Below, piece after piece: positions 10,201 through 18,595 of a stretch of DNA of 64,000 nucleotides. Each line of letters begins with the position of its first letter. Within the stretch, counting starts at the first letter, position 1. The notes beneath the pieces are model-generated. The model saw only the letters and a program-made list of their open reading frames with translations. It was not told the origin of the DNA and did no database searches. The stretch covers positions 471,842 through 535,841 of the forward strand of contig JAJTFA010000001.1 of NCBI GenBank assembly GCA_021299635.1, given 5' to 3'. The DNA is from Sphingobacteriales bacterium. GTDB taxonomy: Bacteria > Bacteroidota > Bacteroidia > UKL13-3. The position numbers and the translations under genes were made by a program.

Positions 10201-11237
10201 AAACAGGAGAAGATTATCGTTTTAACCAAAACAATGTAGATAAGCTTGATGCAAGAAGTGCTCCTTCGGTAGATAAATTTGGCCGTACAGTTTTTAACGG
10301 AGGGAAAAATAATCCAAACGATCCTGAAGCAGCTAATTATAAAGCAGAGAATGGCTTAGGCTGGTTCCCTGGCTATGCAATAGATGTTGAAACCGGTGAG
10401 CGCTTGAATATCATGTTTGGTGAAGATTCATCCTTGCCTACTGAGAACGGCACTGATATGCGCTGGAATCCAACTTCAAACTTGTTTGATAGAAACGGAA
10501 GGCCTGTATTCGGTGGTAAGCATTATATCTATATAATGAAAGCCAAGCGTTTTGCGTTAGGCTCAGGCTCAAGTGCAATCGTATTCAATGGTCCTTCATA
10601 CGATTGTGGTGTGAGTTATTTGAATAGAATAACCAGAGACAATTCTGCTGATTTTATTTTAAAGAAGCGTTTGGTTTATTCACAGGCTATCTGGACTACA
10701 ATGCCTGTTTTGGTTAGAGGAGCTAAGCTGGGAGATCCTTTATACTCAGATGTTATTCCATCTCAAATTACTTATAAGTTACGTGTGAAGAAGCCTTATG
10801 CAAAATATCTAAAAGGAACATCTCCTTCCTTAAATGACAGTATGCCTTATTATACTTTCTCAACCGAAGGATTTGCTCCGATTATGGGAAGCGATGCAGA
10901 AGGTAAAAAGGCACTTGATAACATTGCTGTGGTTCCTAATCCTTATTATGCTTATTCGTCTTACGAGGATCCTGGTAATCAGTTAGACAATAGAATTCGT
11001 ATTGTTAACCTGCCACCAAAATGTACCATAAGAATCTATACCAGTGATGGTGTATTGGTCAGAACCATTAAGAAAGATGATAACAGCACAACATATCTGG
11101 AATGGAATCTTAAAAATGATGCACAGGTGCCTGTTACCAGCGGAATCTATTTGTTCCATTTTGATGCGGGCGTGTTAGGGGAAAAAATGGTTAAGTGGTT
11201 TGGCATCATGAGGCCTGCAGATTACGATTCATTCTAA
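7266..11237 (+). CDS. large secreted protein with T9SS-like C-terminal domain
   Basis: I do not recognise a defined enzyme in this 1323-residue protein. A signal peptide (KLLLAIGFMLFTANLFAKE) directs export. A calcium-binding-like stretch DNDNDGRYDPSAGDYP occurs near residues 198-213, a motif frequent in secreted Bacteroidota proteins. The last 110 residues begin VVPNPYYAYSSYEDPGNQ and include IRIYTSDGVLVRTIKK and TSGIYLFHFDAG. They resemble the beta-sandwich domains used for T9SS export and surface attachment, although they are not the commonest type-A form. The start is ATG at 7266, with a second ATG two codons on. Close spacing after the TonB receptor suggests one transcript, ending at the hairpin that follows. 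Confidence 0.8.
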   Translation: MDMNNRFFSKTSKLLLAIGFMLFTANLFAKENIKSFKPDDQPTTILAKGAGCAAATAQRDLDINNVRTTILNGGDMWWNLSNARYEVPKVQTGQVAKHSLFSGALWIGGVTNNNLRIAAQTYRQSGNDFYPGPLTIGTASITQDKCKAYDRIWKITLSEINDFRTNPNNWFNPSEEINTWPVHVASNVGEADKLAPFFDNDNDGRYDPSAGDYPSFDQNVKENIPDMMMFILYNDKGNIHSESEGIPIGLELHTQAFGYATNDEVNNMTFYRTTIFNRSNEIIDSCVFGEWVDPDLGNYADDYVECDVKRNLGICYNGDDNDEGQLGYGLNPPSVGVTFFEGPRRPDSSEIGLTKFVYYNNDFSPTGNPSRPEHYWGYLNGRWKDGSPITYGGNGKGGSDTASFMFPGDTDPAGRATWNERNSQNTPSDRRFLQTAGSFSLLPGAVNRVTIGVVWARASSGGATGSFNLLKQASDKAFVLFKNNFKLISGPEAPKLEIVELKNKLVFKMVGTESIENFTDSFQGNCGAKTIYKFQGYLIYQVKIPSIPNDFYDTEEAKLIAQFDVTDGNAKIVNAIFDPELEEDVKKIMVDGADKGIQHTFEITKDFFETGTNQTLVNFKNYHYLIVSYAAATNCATDRLQFLPGRKTIGEEALAVYSATPHDPSPRNGGTKLNADYGTGLPITAVEGIGNGGTFLELSEETIDEALRSDSGNVKQRVYKPGAGPIQVKVVDPFKVPGNTQFTVWLREDTAGNYKNAARFDSLSAKRTFWYIRNNNTGEVRKSAKTIESPYEQLFNDWGISVNITQSIIPGDVNNITDQSNGYLNAQIIEANANQKWLDNIIDEDPIFTQLGYSNQFNWIRSGSNGRGSGSESFSNPQIHDFALSGNALDPRRNYSKIIDGTWSPYALASRWRTNSSATLPTFGPAWDAGAGIPGLFGGAPLLGPTGGASADNPLKDLNGVDLVITPDRSKWTRCVVVETGEDYRFNQNNVDKLDARSAPSVDKFGRTVFNGGKNNPNDPEAANYKAENGLGWFPGYAIDVETGERLNIMFGEDSSLPTENGTDMRWNPTSNLFDRNGRPVFGGKHYIYIMKAKRFALGSGSSAIVFNGPSYDCGVSYLNRITRDNSADFILKKRLVYSQAIWTTMPVLVRGAKLGDPLYSDVIPSQITYKLRVKKPYAKYLKGTSPSLNDSMPYYTFSTEGFAPIMGSDAEGKKALDNIAVVPNPYYAYSSYEDPGNQLDNRIRIVNLPPKCTIRIYTSDGVLVRTIKKDDNSTTYLEWNLKNDAQVPVTSGIYLFHFDAGVLGEKMVKWFGIMRPADYDSF

Positions 11238-11249
11238 TATTTTAAAAAG

Positions 11250-11275
11250 CCGGCAAGCATTAAAATGCTTGCCGG
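11250..11275 (+). terminator. strong hairpin after the large secreted protein
   Basis: An 11-base-pair perfect stem (CCGGCAAGCAT / ATGCTTGCCGG) with a four-base loop begins 13 bases after the stop codon. The tail is A-rich rather than T-rich, so termination may be partial. It may instead protect the 3' end or attenuate expression of the PorV-like gene. Confidence 0.6.
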
Positions 11276-11299
11276 ATAAAAAACAGAAAAAGAATATTT

Positions 11300-12394
11300 A
11301 TGAAAAAATATATACTACATATAGCAGCAATCGCAGGTATATTTTATACCGGTTCGCTTCAGGCTGGTAACCCCGACCGTGCAGGTGGTGCAGGTGGAAC
11401 GCAACTGTTACTAAATCCATACGCACGTTCTGCAGGCATGATGGGTGCAAACTCAGCTTACTTGCGTGGGGTTGAAGCCATGCATTTTAATGTTGGTGGA
11501 TTGGCTTACGTAGATCGTACTGAATTGCAGTTATCGAGAGTAGTTTACTTGCAGGGAACGGATATTTTTTATAACAATTTCTCTTTTGGTCAAAATTTTG
11601 GCAATGGCAATGTTATGGGCCTTTCATTTACAGCAATGGATTTTGGCGACATCAGAATTAGAACAGAATCTCAGCCCGATGGAACACTGGGTACATTCTC
11701 CCCTCAGGTGATTAATATTGGTCTTGCATATTCAAAAAAATTCTCAAATAGTATTTCAGGAGGTTTATTGGTAAGATACGTTTATGAAGGAATTAATAAT
11801 GCATCAGCCACTGGTATAGGTTTAGATGCAGGTGTTCAGTATCAAACCTCTCTTAATCCTAAGAAAAAAATTAAAAAAGAAGACTTTAAGTTTGGCATTG
11901 GCGCAAGAAATATTGGTCCGAACATGGTTTATGGAGGCTCAGGTTTAACCTTTCGTTCTGTAAATCCGGCTACAGGTGCAGATAGACGTGTTGCTATGGG
12001 GTCAGAGCAATTTAATTTGCCGGCTTTAGTAAATATTGGCGCTTCTTATGACATGCGTTTAGATCGCTCAGAAGACACTTACTTCCATCGTTTAACTGCA
12101 TCAGGCACATTTAACTATAATGCATTTTCATCTAATGTGGTGGCAATAGGCGCTGAGTATGCATTTAAAGAGACCTTTATGTTACGAGGTGGTTATGGCT
12201 GGCAGGAAAATTTACAAACTACAGATGATTTCAGGCATCAGACTTATGGGTTATCCGGTGGTTGTTCCTTGCAGATGCCTGTTAGCAAAAGTGGAACTAC
12301 TTTCGCTGTGGATTATGCCTATCAACCAACACGCATATTTAATGGCGTTCACAATCTAACTTTGCGCTTTATTCTCGGAAATAAGAAAAGTTAA
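11300..12394 (+). CDS. PorV/PorQ-family outer-membrane protein
   Basis: This 364-residue protein has a signal peptide (MKKYILHIAAIAGIFYTGSLQAG) followed by GGTQLLLNPYARSAGMMGANSAYLRGVEAMHFN. That opening is characteristic of PorV/PorQ-like (UPF0164) barrels: paralogues of the T9SS shuttle/attachment proteins. The rest is alternating beta-strand sequence consistent with a 14-strand FadL-like barrel. In T9SS, PorV carries cargo from the translocon to the attachment complex. This copy lies directly after a large secreted protein, so it may be a dedicated partner of that cargo rather than the general PorV. That role is inference. Confidence 0.8.
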   Translation: MKKYILHIAAIAGIFYTGSLQAGNPDRAGGAGGTQLLLNPYARSAGMMGANSAYLRGVEAMHFNVGGLAYVDRTELQLSRVVYLQGTDIFYNNFSFGQNFGNGNVMGLSFTAMDFGDIRIRTESQPDGTLGTFSPQVINIGLAYSKKFSNSISGGLLVRYVYEGINNASATGIGLDAGVQYQTSLNPKKKIKKEDFKFGIGARNIGPNMVYGGSGLTFRSVNPATGADRRVAMGSEQFNLPALVNIGASYDMRLDRSEDTYFHRLTASGTFNYNAFSSNVVAIGAEYAFKETFMLRGGYGWQENLQTTDDFRHQTYGLSGGCSLQMPVSKSGTTFAVDYAYQPTRIFNGVHNLTLRFILGNKKS

Positions 12395-12416
12395 TCTATA
12401 TTCGTATATAAATCTT

Positions 12417-12450
12417 AAAGAAACGCTCTGTATACCCAGGGCGTTTCTTT
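12417..12450 (+). terminator. intrinsic terminator after PorV-like gene
   Basis: A 14-base-pair stem (AAAGAAACGCTCTG with CAGGGCGTTTCTTT, one G-T pair) encloses a six-base loop, TATACC. It starts 22 bases after the stop codon and ends in TTTATTTTA. This separates the surface-protein module from greA. Confidence 0.8.
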
Positions 12451-12481
12451 ATTTTAAATCAATGACTAAAATTTAATAGGT

Positions 12482-12955
12482 ATGGCAGAGATTAATTATT
12501 TGTCTAAAGAAGGTTTTGAGAACTTACAAAAAGAACTGCATGAGCTTAAGTATGTTCAACGCCCCTTTATATCTAAACAAATAGCTGATGCGAGAGATAA
12601 GGGTGACTTAAGTGAAAATGCTGAATACCATGCAGCAAAAGAAGATCAGGGATTATTAGAAACAAAAATTGCACAACTCGAAGATTTAATTAGCCGCTCT
12701 CGTATTATTGATGAATCTAAACTTGATACCAGCAAAGTAATGATGCTAAGCAAGGTTAAGGTTAAAAATATGGGAAGCAAACAGGAGATGGTTTATATTA
12801 TGGTTTCTGAGAAAGAAGCCGATTTTAAATCAGGTAAAATTTCAATAAAGTCGCCAATAGGTATTGGACTAATGGGAAAGAAAGTGGGGGATTTGGCTGA
12901 AATTAGTGCACCTGCTGGCAAAATACAATTACAGATACTTGAAATAAAATTATAA
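12482..12955 (+). CDS. greA: transcription elongation factor GreA
   Basis: GreA enters the secondary channel of RNA polymerase and stimulates cleavage of backtracked transcripts. The 157-residue length is canonical. The N-terminal coiled-coil (about residues 1-75) carries the signature ARDKGDLSENAEYHAAKEDQG with the acidic tip DxxE-type residues. The C-terminal FKBP-like domain ends in SPIGIGLMGKKVGDLAEI. It is separated by one base from the HIT gene, so the two are probably co-transcribed. Confidence 0.97.
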   Translation: MAEINYLSKEGFENLQKELHELKYVQRPFISKQIADARDKGDLSENAEYHAAKEDQGLLETKIAQLEDLISRSRIIDESKLDTSKVMMLSKVKVKNMGSKQEMVYIMVSEKEADFKSGKISIKSPIGIGLMGKKVGDLAEISAPAGKIQLQILEIKL

Positions 12956-12956
12956 G

Positions 12957-13355
12957 ATGGCCACTATCTTTAGTAAAATAGTAACCGGTGAAATCCCTTG
13001 TTATAAAATAGCCGAAACCAACGAGTATCTTGCTTTCCTGGATGTGAGGCCACTGGCCGCAGGCCATACCCTAATAATTCCCAAACGGGAAACGGATTAT
13101 ATTTTTGAATTGGAAGACGAAAATTATGCAGGATTGTGGCTATTTGCCAAAATTGTTGCAGGTGCAGTAAAACAAGCCATACCTTGTTTAAAGGTAGGAG
13201 TAGCTGTTGTGGGTTTGGAAGTTCCGCATGCACATATTCATTTGGTACCACTGCAAAACATTGGTGATCTTAATTTTACTAATCAACGCAAAGAATTTAG
13301 TGCTGAAGAATATAAAGCCATTGCAGCAGATATCAGGCAATATCTCAATAGCTGA
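12957..13355 (+). CDS. HIT family hydrolase/nucleotidyltransferase
   Basis: This 132-residue histidine-triad protein acts on nucleotide conjugates such as adenosine phosphoramidates. The signature HAHIHLVP is near residues 92-99, with an upstream FLDVRPLAAGHTLIIPKRE segment typical of HinT/Hnt proteins. It is adjacent to greA, a pairing I have seen in other Bacteroidota. Its stop is two bases from the convergent ruvC stop, so the two transcripts must overlap or terminate within each other. Confidence 0.92.
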   Translation: MATIFSKIVTGEIPCYKIAETNEYLAFLDVRPLAAGHTLIIPKRETDYIFELEDENYAGLWLFAKIVAGAVKQAIPCLKVGVAVVGLEVPHAHIHLVPLQNIGDLNFTNQRKEFSAEEYKAIAADIRQYLNS

Positions 13356-13357
13356 TT

Positions 13358-13939
13358 TTATTTTTTCTTTATTTTATCCGGGTTGTCTGAAATAAAACTT
13401 TTCCAGCTGCTATAAGTCTTTCCCTCGGTAGTTGCTCTGTTGTTTTGCAAATAATGACAATATGCAGCGGCAAGCCCATCGGTAGCATCTAAAAATGCTG
13501 GTGCTTCCTCAAATTTAAGTAAACGCTGAAGCATAGCGGCAACCTGCTCTTTTGTTGCATTGCCATTGCCAGTAATAGATTGTTTTATTTTTTTTGGCGA
13601 ATACTCATTTATTACGAGTTCTCTGTTTAGTGCAGCAGCCATTGCTACACCCTGAGCCCTGCCTAATTTTAACATAGATTGCACATTCTTGCCAAAAAAA
13701 GGAGCTTCAATGGCAAGCTCGTCCGGTTTATATTGATCTATGAGAGCAGTTGTGCGCTCAAAAATACGTTTAAGTCTAAGGCTGTGTTCATCCAGCTTAT
13801 CCAGTTTAATAATGCCAAGACTAATGATTTCAACCTGTTTTTTCTGAATGCCTATAAGCCCGTAACCCATTACAATAGTCCCAGGATCTATTCCTAAAAT
13901 GATGCGTTCGTAATTTTTTATGTGTTCTAATTTACTCAA
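13358..13939 (-). CDS. ruvC: Holliday junction endonuclease RuvC
   Basis: RuvC resolves Holliday junctions as a dimer, nicking symmetric strands at RuvAB-bound junctions. Catalytic acidic residues are visible in GIDPGT (about residue 18), [11 protein letters not shown] (about 68-78) and [12 protein letters not shown] (about 150). The segment [21 protein letters not shown] is typical of the family. The only start compatible with the conserved N-terminus is TTG at 13939, since the next methionine lies inside the catalytic core. The length of 193 is slightly long because of a C-terminal lysine-rich tail. The first base of the divergent membrane gene immediately follows. Confidence 0.95.
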   Translation of the reverse strand: MSKLEHIKNYERIILGIDPGTIVMGYGLIGIQKKQVEIISLGIIKLDKLDEHSLRLKRIFERTTALIDQYKPDELAIEAPFFGKNVQSMLKLGRAQGVAMAAALNRELVINEYSPKKIKQSITGNGNATKEQVAAMLQRLLKFEEAPAFLDATDGLAAAYCHYLQNNRATTEGKTYSSWKSFISDNPDKIKKK

Positions 13940-14941
13940 ATGTGTTTATTTTCGGCTATTCATTCATCTACAGATTCTGCATTGGCATCCGAAAATAAGC
14001 ATATATCGTCACTAATCAATTTTTTCAAGCTGCTGTTATTGTTTGCCACATTTGGTTTTATATTCTACAAGCTGTTTTATGCGTATCATTTAAATGACCT
14101 CCTGAGTAGCAGTTCCAGTTTTAACCCCAAAAGGCATGAGTTCCTGTTTTTTGTGCCTGCCGTATTGCTATCAACAGGTAACTGGATGCTTGAGGCTTCC
14201 AAATGGCGATTACTTATCAATAAATATGAATATATCTCCTTTCCTAATGCAATAAAGGCAGTTCTGTCCGGTGTTTCTCTGAGTATTATTACACCAAATC
14301 AGATTGGTGATTTTGCCGGACGCATTATTCATCTCAAAAAGTTCAATAAAATTAAGGGAACCCTCGTAACCATAATCGGCCATGCGGCTCAGATGTTTAT
14401 GACTGCTGCATTTGGTTTTTATGCACTTGTTTGGCTGCTCGATGACCAACAACAATTAAAGGAATTACCTGCTAATTATATCTACTTTCTCTTATTCGTA
14501 CTCATTGTATTATCGGTATGGGCATTTTTAAATATTAAGTATCTCTCACGTTTATCTTTCAATCAAAAAATAGTAGATTATCTGTCTGTGTTTAGCCATT
14601 ATAAGCGCTCTGAACTCATGCAGGTACTGATGCTTTCTTTTCTCCGATACAGCATTTTTGTGTGTCAGTACTATCTATTGCTTTATTTTTATGGAGTAGC
14701 TGTAAAACCAGATCAGGCTTTTGTATGTATCATAGCCACCTTATGTGTGCAGTCTTTTGTGCCTTCATTCATTCTCGTTGAGCTGGGTATGCGTGGAGCA
14801 AGTGCTTTGTGGTTTTTTGGCATGTATACCGGTAATGTTACAGGGATATTACTTTCGGCTTATACCTTATGGATTATTAATTTAATGATACCCGGTTTGC
14901 TAGGTCTTGGAATAATAATGCGCTGGAGGTTTCTGAAATGA
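13940..14941 (+). CDS. lysylphosphatidylglycerol-synthase-like flippase domain protein
   Basis: This 333-residue integral membrane protein has about eight hydrophobic segments. It matches the UPF0104/LPG-synthase transmembrane family, whose conserved piece here is [22 protein letters not shown]. Members flip or handle membrane lipids; this one lacks the soluble aminoacyltransferase domain of MprF. Its end overlaps the GT2 gene by four bases (ATGA), so the pair may build or translocate a lipid-linked sugar. The annotated ATG abuts the ruvC start with no gap. A TTG at 13982, just before the first membrane helix, is an alternative start that would leave room for the ruvC promoter. Confidence 0.8.
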   Translation: MCLFSAIHSSTDSALASENKHISSLINFFKLLLLFATFGFIFYKLFYAYHLNDLLSSSSSFNPKRHEFLFFVPAVLLSTGNWMLEASKWRLLINKYEYISFPNAIKAVLSGVSLSIITPNQIGDFAGRIIHLKKFNKIKGTLVTIIGHAAQMFMTAAFGFYALVWLLDDQQQLKELPANYIYFLLFVLIVLSVWAFLNIKYLSRLSFNQKIVDYLSVFSHYKRSELMQVLMLSFLRYSIFVCQYYLLLYFYGVAVKPDQAFVCIIATLCVQSFVPSFILVELGMRGASALWFFGMYTGNVTGILLSAYTLWIINLMIPGLLGLGIIMRWRFLK

Positions 14942-16053
14942 TTATCACGGCAGGCATTTTGTTTACTGTTTTTTATGTGTTACTCATTGGTATCTACGCC
15001 ATTGGTTGGATGATGATACCGGCTAGAGTATCAATGAAATGTGCAGCGCAACAAAATACTTTTACTATTCTTATTGCAGCCAGAAATGAAGCCAAAGTGA
15101 TTGAGAAGTGTTTAGCCGATATTTTTCATCAGCATTTTTCGTCTGCAAATTTCGAGGTAATTGTTATAAATGATCATTCAACAGATGAAACAGCTTTGCG
15201 TGTGTCAAATTTTATTAGAGATCATAACTTGGCAAACCTTCGTTTGCTTCATATGGCAGATTTGCCAGCACAGCAACAGATGAAGAAGGCTGCCATTACG
15301 CATGGAGTTTCAATGGCAAAAGGCAGTTATATTATTTTAACGGATGCCGATTGTGAGAGAGGCCGCAATTGGCTTAGTGCAATTGATGCGATGGTAACTG
15401 ATACACATGCAAAAATGATTTATGCCCCTGTTGTATTTAAATCAGCCAATATATTTGAACATATACAGGCAATGGAATTTGCAGGTCTTGTGGGTATAGG
15501 TGCAGCAGCCATAAGGCTTAATAACCCGAATATGTGCAGTGCAGCCAATCTTATTTTTGAAAAGCAGATATTTTTTGAAGTTGATGGTTATAAAGGAAAT
15601 GAAAATGTGGCTAGCGGTGATGATGAGTATTTGCTACATAAGGTTTGCAAACGCTCCCCGGGGCATGTTCATTTCCTTAAGAGTAAAGATGCAATCGTTT
15701 CTACATCGGCCAATGCCTCGCTTGCTCAGCTAGCAGAGCAAAGGAAAAGATGGGTTTCTAAAAGTACCAAATATGAGAATAGATTTATTACCGCAATTCT
15801 GGTAGCAGCTTATTTATTTAATGCAAGCATTGTTGCAGCATTATTTATTTCACCTGTTTATGGAATTGCAATGCTCATTGCCAAAATGGGTATTGAAGGT
15901 ATATTTTTGTTCCTTGTGTTGGGGTTTTTCTCAAAGAGACATTACTTGCTTTTATTGCCCTTTGCCGAATTGTTTCATATTTTATATGTACTCATTATTG
16001 GAGTTTTAGCAAACACTTCTACATATAACTGGAAAGGCCGAAAAATCAATTAG
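14938..16053 (+). CDS. family 2 glycosyltransferase, membrane-anchored
   Basis: This 371-residue GT-A enzyme has an N-terminal membrane helix, a catalytic domain at about residues 40-270 and three C-terminal hydrophobic segments. Visible motifs are ILIAARNEAKVIEKCL, VINDHSTDET, the metal-binding LTDADC, and a QRKRWVSKS segment reminiscent of the Q/RxxRW motif of processive enzymes. It probably transfers sugar from a nucleotide donor at the inner face of the cytoplasmic membrane. It is translationally coupled to the preceding flippase-like gene. The acceptor is unknown. Confidence 0.88.
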   Translation: MIITAGILFTVFYVLLIGIYAIGWMMIPARVSMKCAAQQNTFTILIAARNEAKVIEKCLADIFHQHFSSANFEVIVINDHSTDETALRVSNFIRDHNLANLRLLHMADLPAQQQMKKAAITHGVSMAKGSYIILTDADCERGRNWLSAIDAMVTDTHAKMIYAPVVFKSANIFEHIQAMEFAGLVGIGAAAIRLNNPNMCSAANLIFEKQIFFEVDGYKGNENVASGDDEYLLHKVCKRSPGHVHFLKSKDAIVSTSANASLAQLAEQRKRWVSKSTKYENRFITAILVAAYLFNASIVAALFISPVYGIAMLIAKMGIEGIFLFLVLGFFSKRHYLLLLPFAELFHILYVLIIGVLANTSTYNWKGRKIN

Positions 16054-16080
16054 TTTTAATTATTAAACTGAAGATATAAC

Positions 16081-16353
16081 ATGGATAATCAACTTACCGA
16101 TATTGAATATGATGTTTTAAACGCTATTTATTTTGTGGAATCATTTGAACATATTGTTGCCGAATGTGCTAAACCGCCAGCAATTGTAGGTGATGTATTG
16201 AAACAACTAATTCATAAAAAGTATGTAGTGCCTATGCGCTGGGATGAGGAAAAAACCGAATTTGTTCGGAGTTTTATTTATGATACAGATAATATGAATG
16301 CCTATTCTTATCTTGCTACTAAGGAAGGGTTGATGGCACATAATAGCAGATAA
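16081..16353 (+). CDS. small conserved-looking hypothetical, winged-helix-like
   Basis: I do not recognise this 90-residue protein. It is soluble and acidic, starting MDNQLTDIEYDVLNAIYFVESF. The helix-rich pattern and the segment VGDVLKQLIHKKYVVPMRW look like a winged-helix fold of the kind used in DNA binding or protein contacts. It has an ATG start and normal codon use. It is 27 bases after the GT2 gene and 24 before the dehydrogenase, so it is probably co-transcribed with at least one of them. Confidence 0.7.
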   Translation: MDNQLTDIEYDVLNAIYFVESFEHIVAECAKPPAIVGDVLKQLIHKKYVVPMRWDEEKTEFVRSFIYDTDNMNAYSYLATKEGLMAHNSR

Positions 16354-16377
16354 ATTATTAAATTAAACAATACTTAA

Positions 16378-17376
16378 ATGAAAGCCATTATTCTGGAAGG
16401 AGTTAATCAGCCACTTAAGTTGGCTGATGTTGAAAAGCCTGAACTTAGAGCGGGTGAGGTATTGGTTAAAATGAAAGCTGCTGCATTTAATCATCGAGAT
16501 TACTGGATTCAAAAAGGGCAGTACGGTGGCTTGCGTTTTCCCAGTATACAAGGTAGTGATGGCTGCGGTGTGGTTGATATGGTTGCTGATTCTGAAAATA
16601 ACCACTGGATTGGAAAAGACGTTGTAATTAATCCATCATTGAACTGGGGTAATAATCCCCATACACAAGCGAAGGACTATATAATCCTTGGTATGGCACA
16701 GGATGGCACATTTGCTGAATATGTAAAGGTGCAGGCAAGATTACTATATGAAAAACCTGCACATTTAACTGCAGCCCAGGCTGCTGCCATACCCCTTGCA
16801 GGGTTAACTGGTTACAGAGCACTGATGACGCGCGCTGCTGCCAAACCTGGCAATAAGGTATTAATTACTGGTATAGGTGGTGGTGTAGCTTTGCTTTGCA
16901 TGCAGTTTGCTATTGCACTTGGTTGTGATGTATATGTTACTTCAGGTAGCGATGAAAAAATTGCCAAAGCTACTTCCATGGGTGCCAAGGGAGGAGTAAA
17001 CTATAAAACTGAAAACTGGCACAAAGAAATTCAGAAAATGAGTGGAGGTTTTGATGCTATAATAGACAGCGCTTGCGGTGAGCAGTTTGAAAAGTTGGTT
17101 GATTTATGTAAACCTGCCGGTCGTATAGCCTTTTATGGAGCAACCCTCGGTGCATTTAACAGCGGTGTTCCTGCAAAAATATTCTGGAAACAGCTAACCA
17201 TCTGTGGCAGTACGATGGGCAATGATGATGAGTTTGCAGCAATGATTAATTTGATTTCAACACATAAAATTATTCCAGTTGTAGATGCGGTCTATCCAAT
17301 GGGCGAGGCGCAACTTGCTATGGAGAAGATGGCAAGAGGTGAGCAGTTTGGTAAGATAGTGCTTAGTATGTATTGA
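16378..17376 (+). CDS. medium-chain dehydrogenase/reductase (quinone oxidoreductase-like)
   Basis: This 332-residue protein belongs to the MDR superfamily. The GroES-like N-terminal domain has the typical AAAFNHRDYWIQKGQYGG segment, and the Rossmann domain has the nucleotide-binding VLITGIGGGVALLCMQFA. The structural zinc cysteines of class alcohol dehydrogenases are not apparent, which favours NADPH-dependent quinone or enone reductase-like activity. The substrate is not determinable. Its TGA stop directly abuts the stop of the convergent channel gene. Confidence 0.85.
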   Translation: MKAIILEGVNQPLKLADVEKPELRAGEVLVKMKAAAFNHRDYWIQKGQYGGLRFPSIQGSDGCGVVDMVADSENNHWIGKDVVINPSLNWGNNPHTQAKDYIILGMAQDGTFAEYVKVQARLLYEKPAHLTAAQAAAIPLAGLTGYRALMTRAAAKPGNKVLITGIGGGVALLCMQFAIALGCDVYVTSGSDEKIAKATSMGAKGGVNYKTENWHKEIQKMSGGFDAIIDSACGEQFEKLVDLCKPAGRIAFYGATLGAFNSGVPAKIFWKQLTICGSTMGNDDEFAAMINLISTHKIIPVVDAVYPMGEAQLAMEKMARGEQFGKIVLSMY

Positions 17377-17991
17377 TTACTTTTTATAAATATTAGGCAT
17401 TTGCCAGTTCAAATATTTGGCTCCAACCCTAATAACAATAATAAGGCTGCCAGCCAAAATACTGGCCAAGTTATAATCATCCATCACCTGCCTTAGTAAA
17501 AAATAGATGATGCCACCTGCAATACAGGCACTGGCATATACATCTTTTCTGAATACATAAGGAATTTCATTTAACAGCACATCTCGAATAATACCACCAA
17601 AACTACCTGTAATGGTTCCCAGTGCTATGCAAATGGCAGGATTTAATTGAAATATAATACCTTTATCAATGGCAATCATACAAAAAAATGCAAGGCCAAT
17701 TGTATCCAGCCAGAAGAGGGTGTGCGTAAGTGTTTTTAAGTGTTTACTAAAGAATAAAACAATTAGATAAGCAATAAACATGGCTGTGATGAGTTCCATT
17801 TCCTTGAGCCATGCTACCGGCAAACTTCCGATAATTAAATCCCTTATGGTACCGCCTCCAACGGCAGTGGCAAAGGTGAGCACCAGTACACCAAAAACAT
17901 CCAGCTTTTTTTGCATGGCAGAAAGTGCCCCCGACATGGCAAATGCCATAATCCCTGCCAGCTCTACTGTGTTATGAAACGTAAAAACCAT
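17377..17991 (-). CDS. TRIC-like cation channel family protein (UPF0126/YadS)
   Basis: This is a 204-residue inner-membrane protein with about seven helices in two repeated halves. Each half carries the glycine-rich family motif: GGGTIRDLIIGSLPVAWL and GSFGGIIRDVLLNEIPYVF. Relatives are bacterial homologues of trimeric intracellular cation channels and conduct K+ or Na+. The gene overlaps the rnhB stop by one base (TAATG), so it is the last gene of a minus-strand operon running from the GT9 gene through fhs and rnhB. Confidence 0.9.
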   Translation of the reverse strand: MVFTFHNTVELAGIMAFAMSGALSAMQKKLDVFGVLVLTFATAVGGGTIRDLIIGSLPVAWLKEMELITAMFIAYLIVLFFSKHLKTLTHTLFWLDTIGLAFFCMIAIDKGIIFQLNPAICIALGTITGSFGGIIRDVLLNEIPYVFRKDVYASACIAGGIIYFLLRQVMDDYNLASILAGSLIIVIRVGAKYLNWQMPNIYKK

Positions 17992-18593
17992 TATAGTTCC
18001 AAAGAAAGTTGTTCGTTGAGCAAGGTAAACGATAAACGATGATAAGAAGTAACGCCATAATTTTTTATGGCTTCACGATGAGATGCTGTTGGGTAGCCCA
18101 TATTTTGTTTCCAGCCATATTGCGGATATTGTTCATGGAGTTTACTCATATATTCATCTCTATATGTTTTGGCTAGTATAGATGCCGCTGCAATGCATTG
18201 ATATTTGCCATCCCCTTTAACAATACATTCATGTTTAATTTTCCTATACGGAATAAAACGGTTGCCATCAATAAGAAGGAGGGAGGGCTCTGTTTTTAAT
18301 TTATCCAGTGCCGCATGCATTGCCATAAAGGATGCCTTAAGGATATTGTGTTTATCAATATCTTGGTTGTTTAGCATAGCTACTCCAAAACTTAAAGCGT
18401 TTTTTTCAATTTCTAAACGCAATTCATTCCGTTTTTTTTCATTGAGTTTTTTAGAATCATCCAAACCTTTGATTGGTCTTTTTTCATCCAAAATTACAGC
18501 TGCAGCAAATACGGGTCCCGCGAGGCAACCTCTGCCGGCTTCATCACAACCAGCTTCAATCTGGCCCTTGCTGTAGTAACGCTTTAAGCTCAT
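17991..18593 (-). CDS. rnhB: ribonuclease HII
   Basis: RNase HII removes ribonucleotides from DNA and RNA of RNA-DNA hybrids. The 200-residue length is typical. The active-site region GCDEAGRGCLAGPVFAAAVI at about residues 15-34 supplies the D-E pair. Further acidic residues lie in LLIDGN and DGKYQCIAAASILAKTYRDEYM, and a late YPTASHREAI segment matches the family. The start ATG is two bases after the fhs stop codon, indicating an operon. Confidence 0.96.
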   Translation of the reverse strand: MSLKRYYSKGQIEAGCDEAGRGCLAGPVFAAAVILDEKRPIKGLDDSKKLNEKKRNELRLEIEKNALSFGVAMLNNQDIDKHNILKASFMAMHAALDKLKTEPSLLLIDGNRFIPYRKIKHECIVKGDGKYQCIAAASILAKTYRDEYMSKLHEQYPQYGWKQNMGYPTASHREAIKNYGVTSYHRLSFTLLNEQLSLEL

Positions 18594-18595
18594 GC

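Noticed and set aside
18205-18576. 123-residue plus-strand ORF
   Set aside because: Antisense shadow of rnhB.
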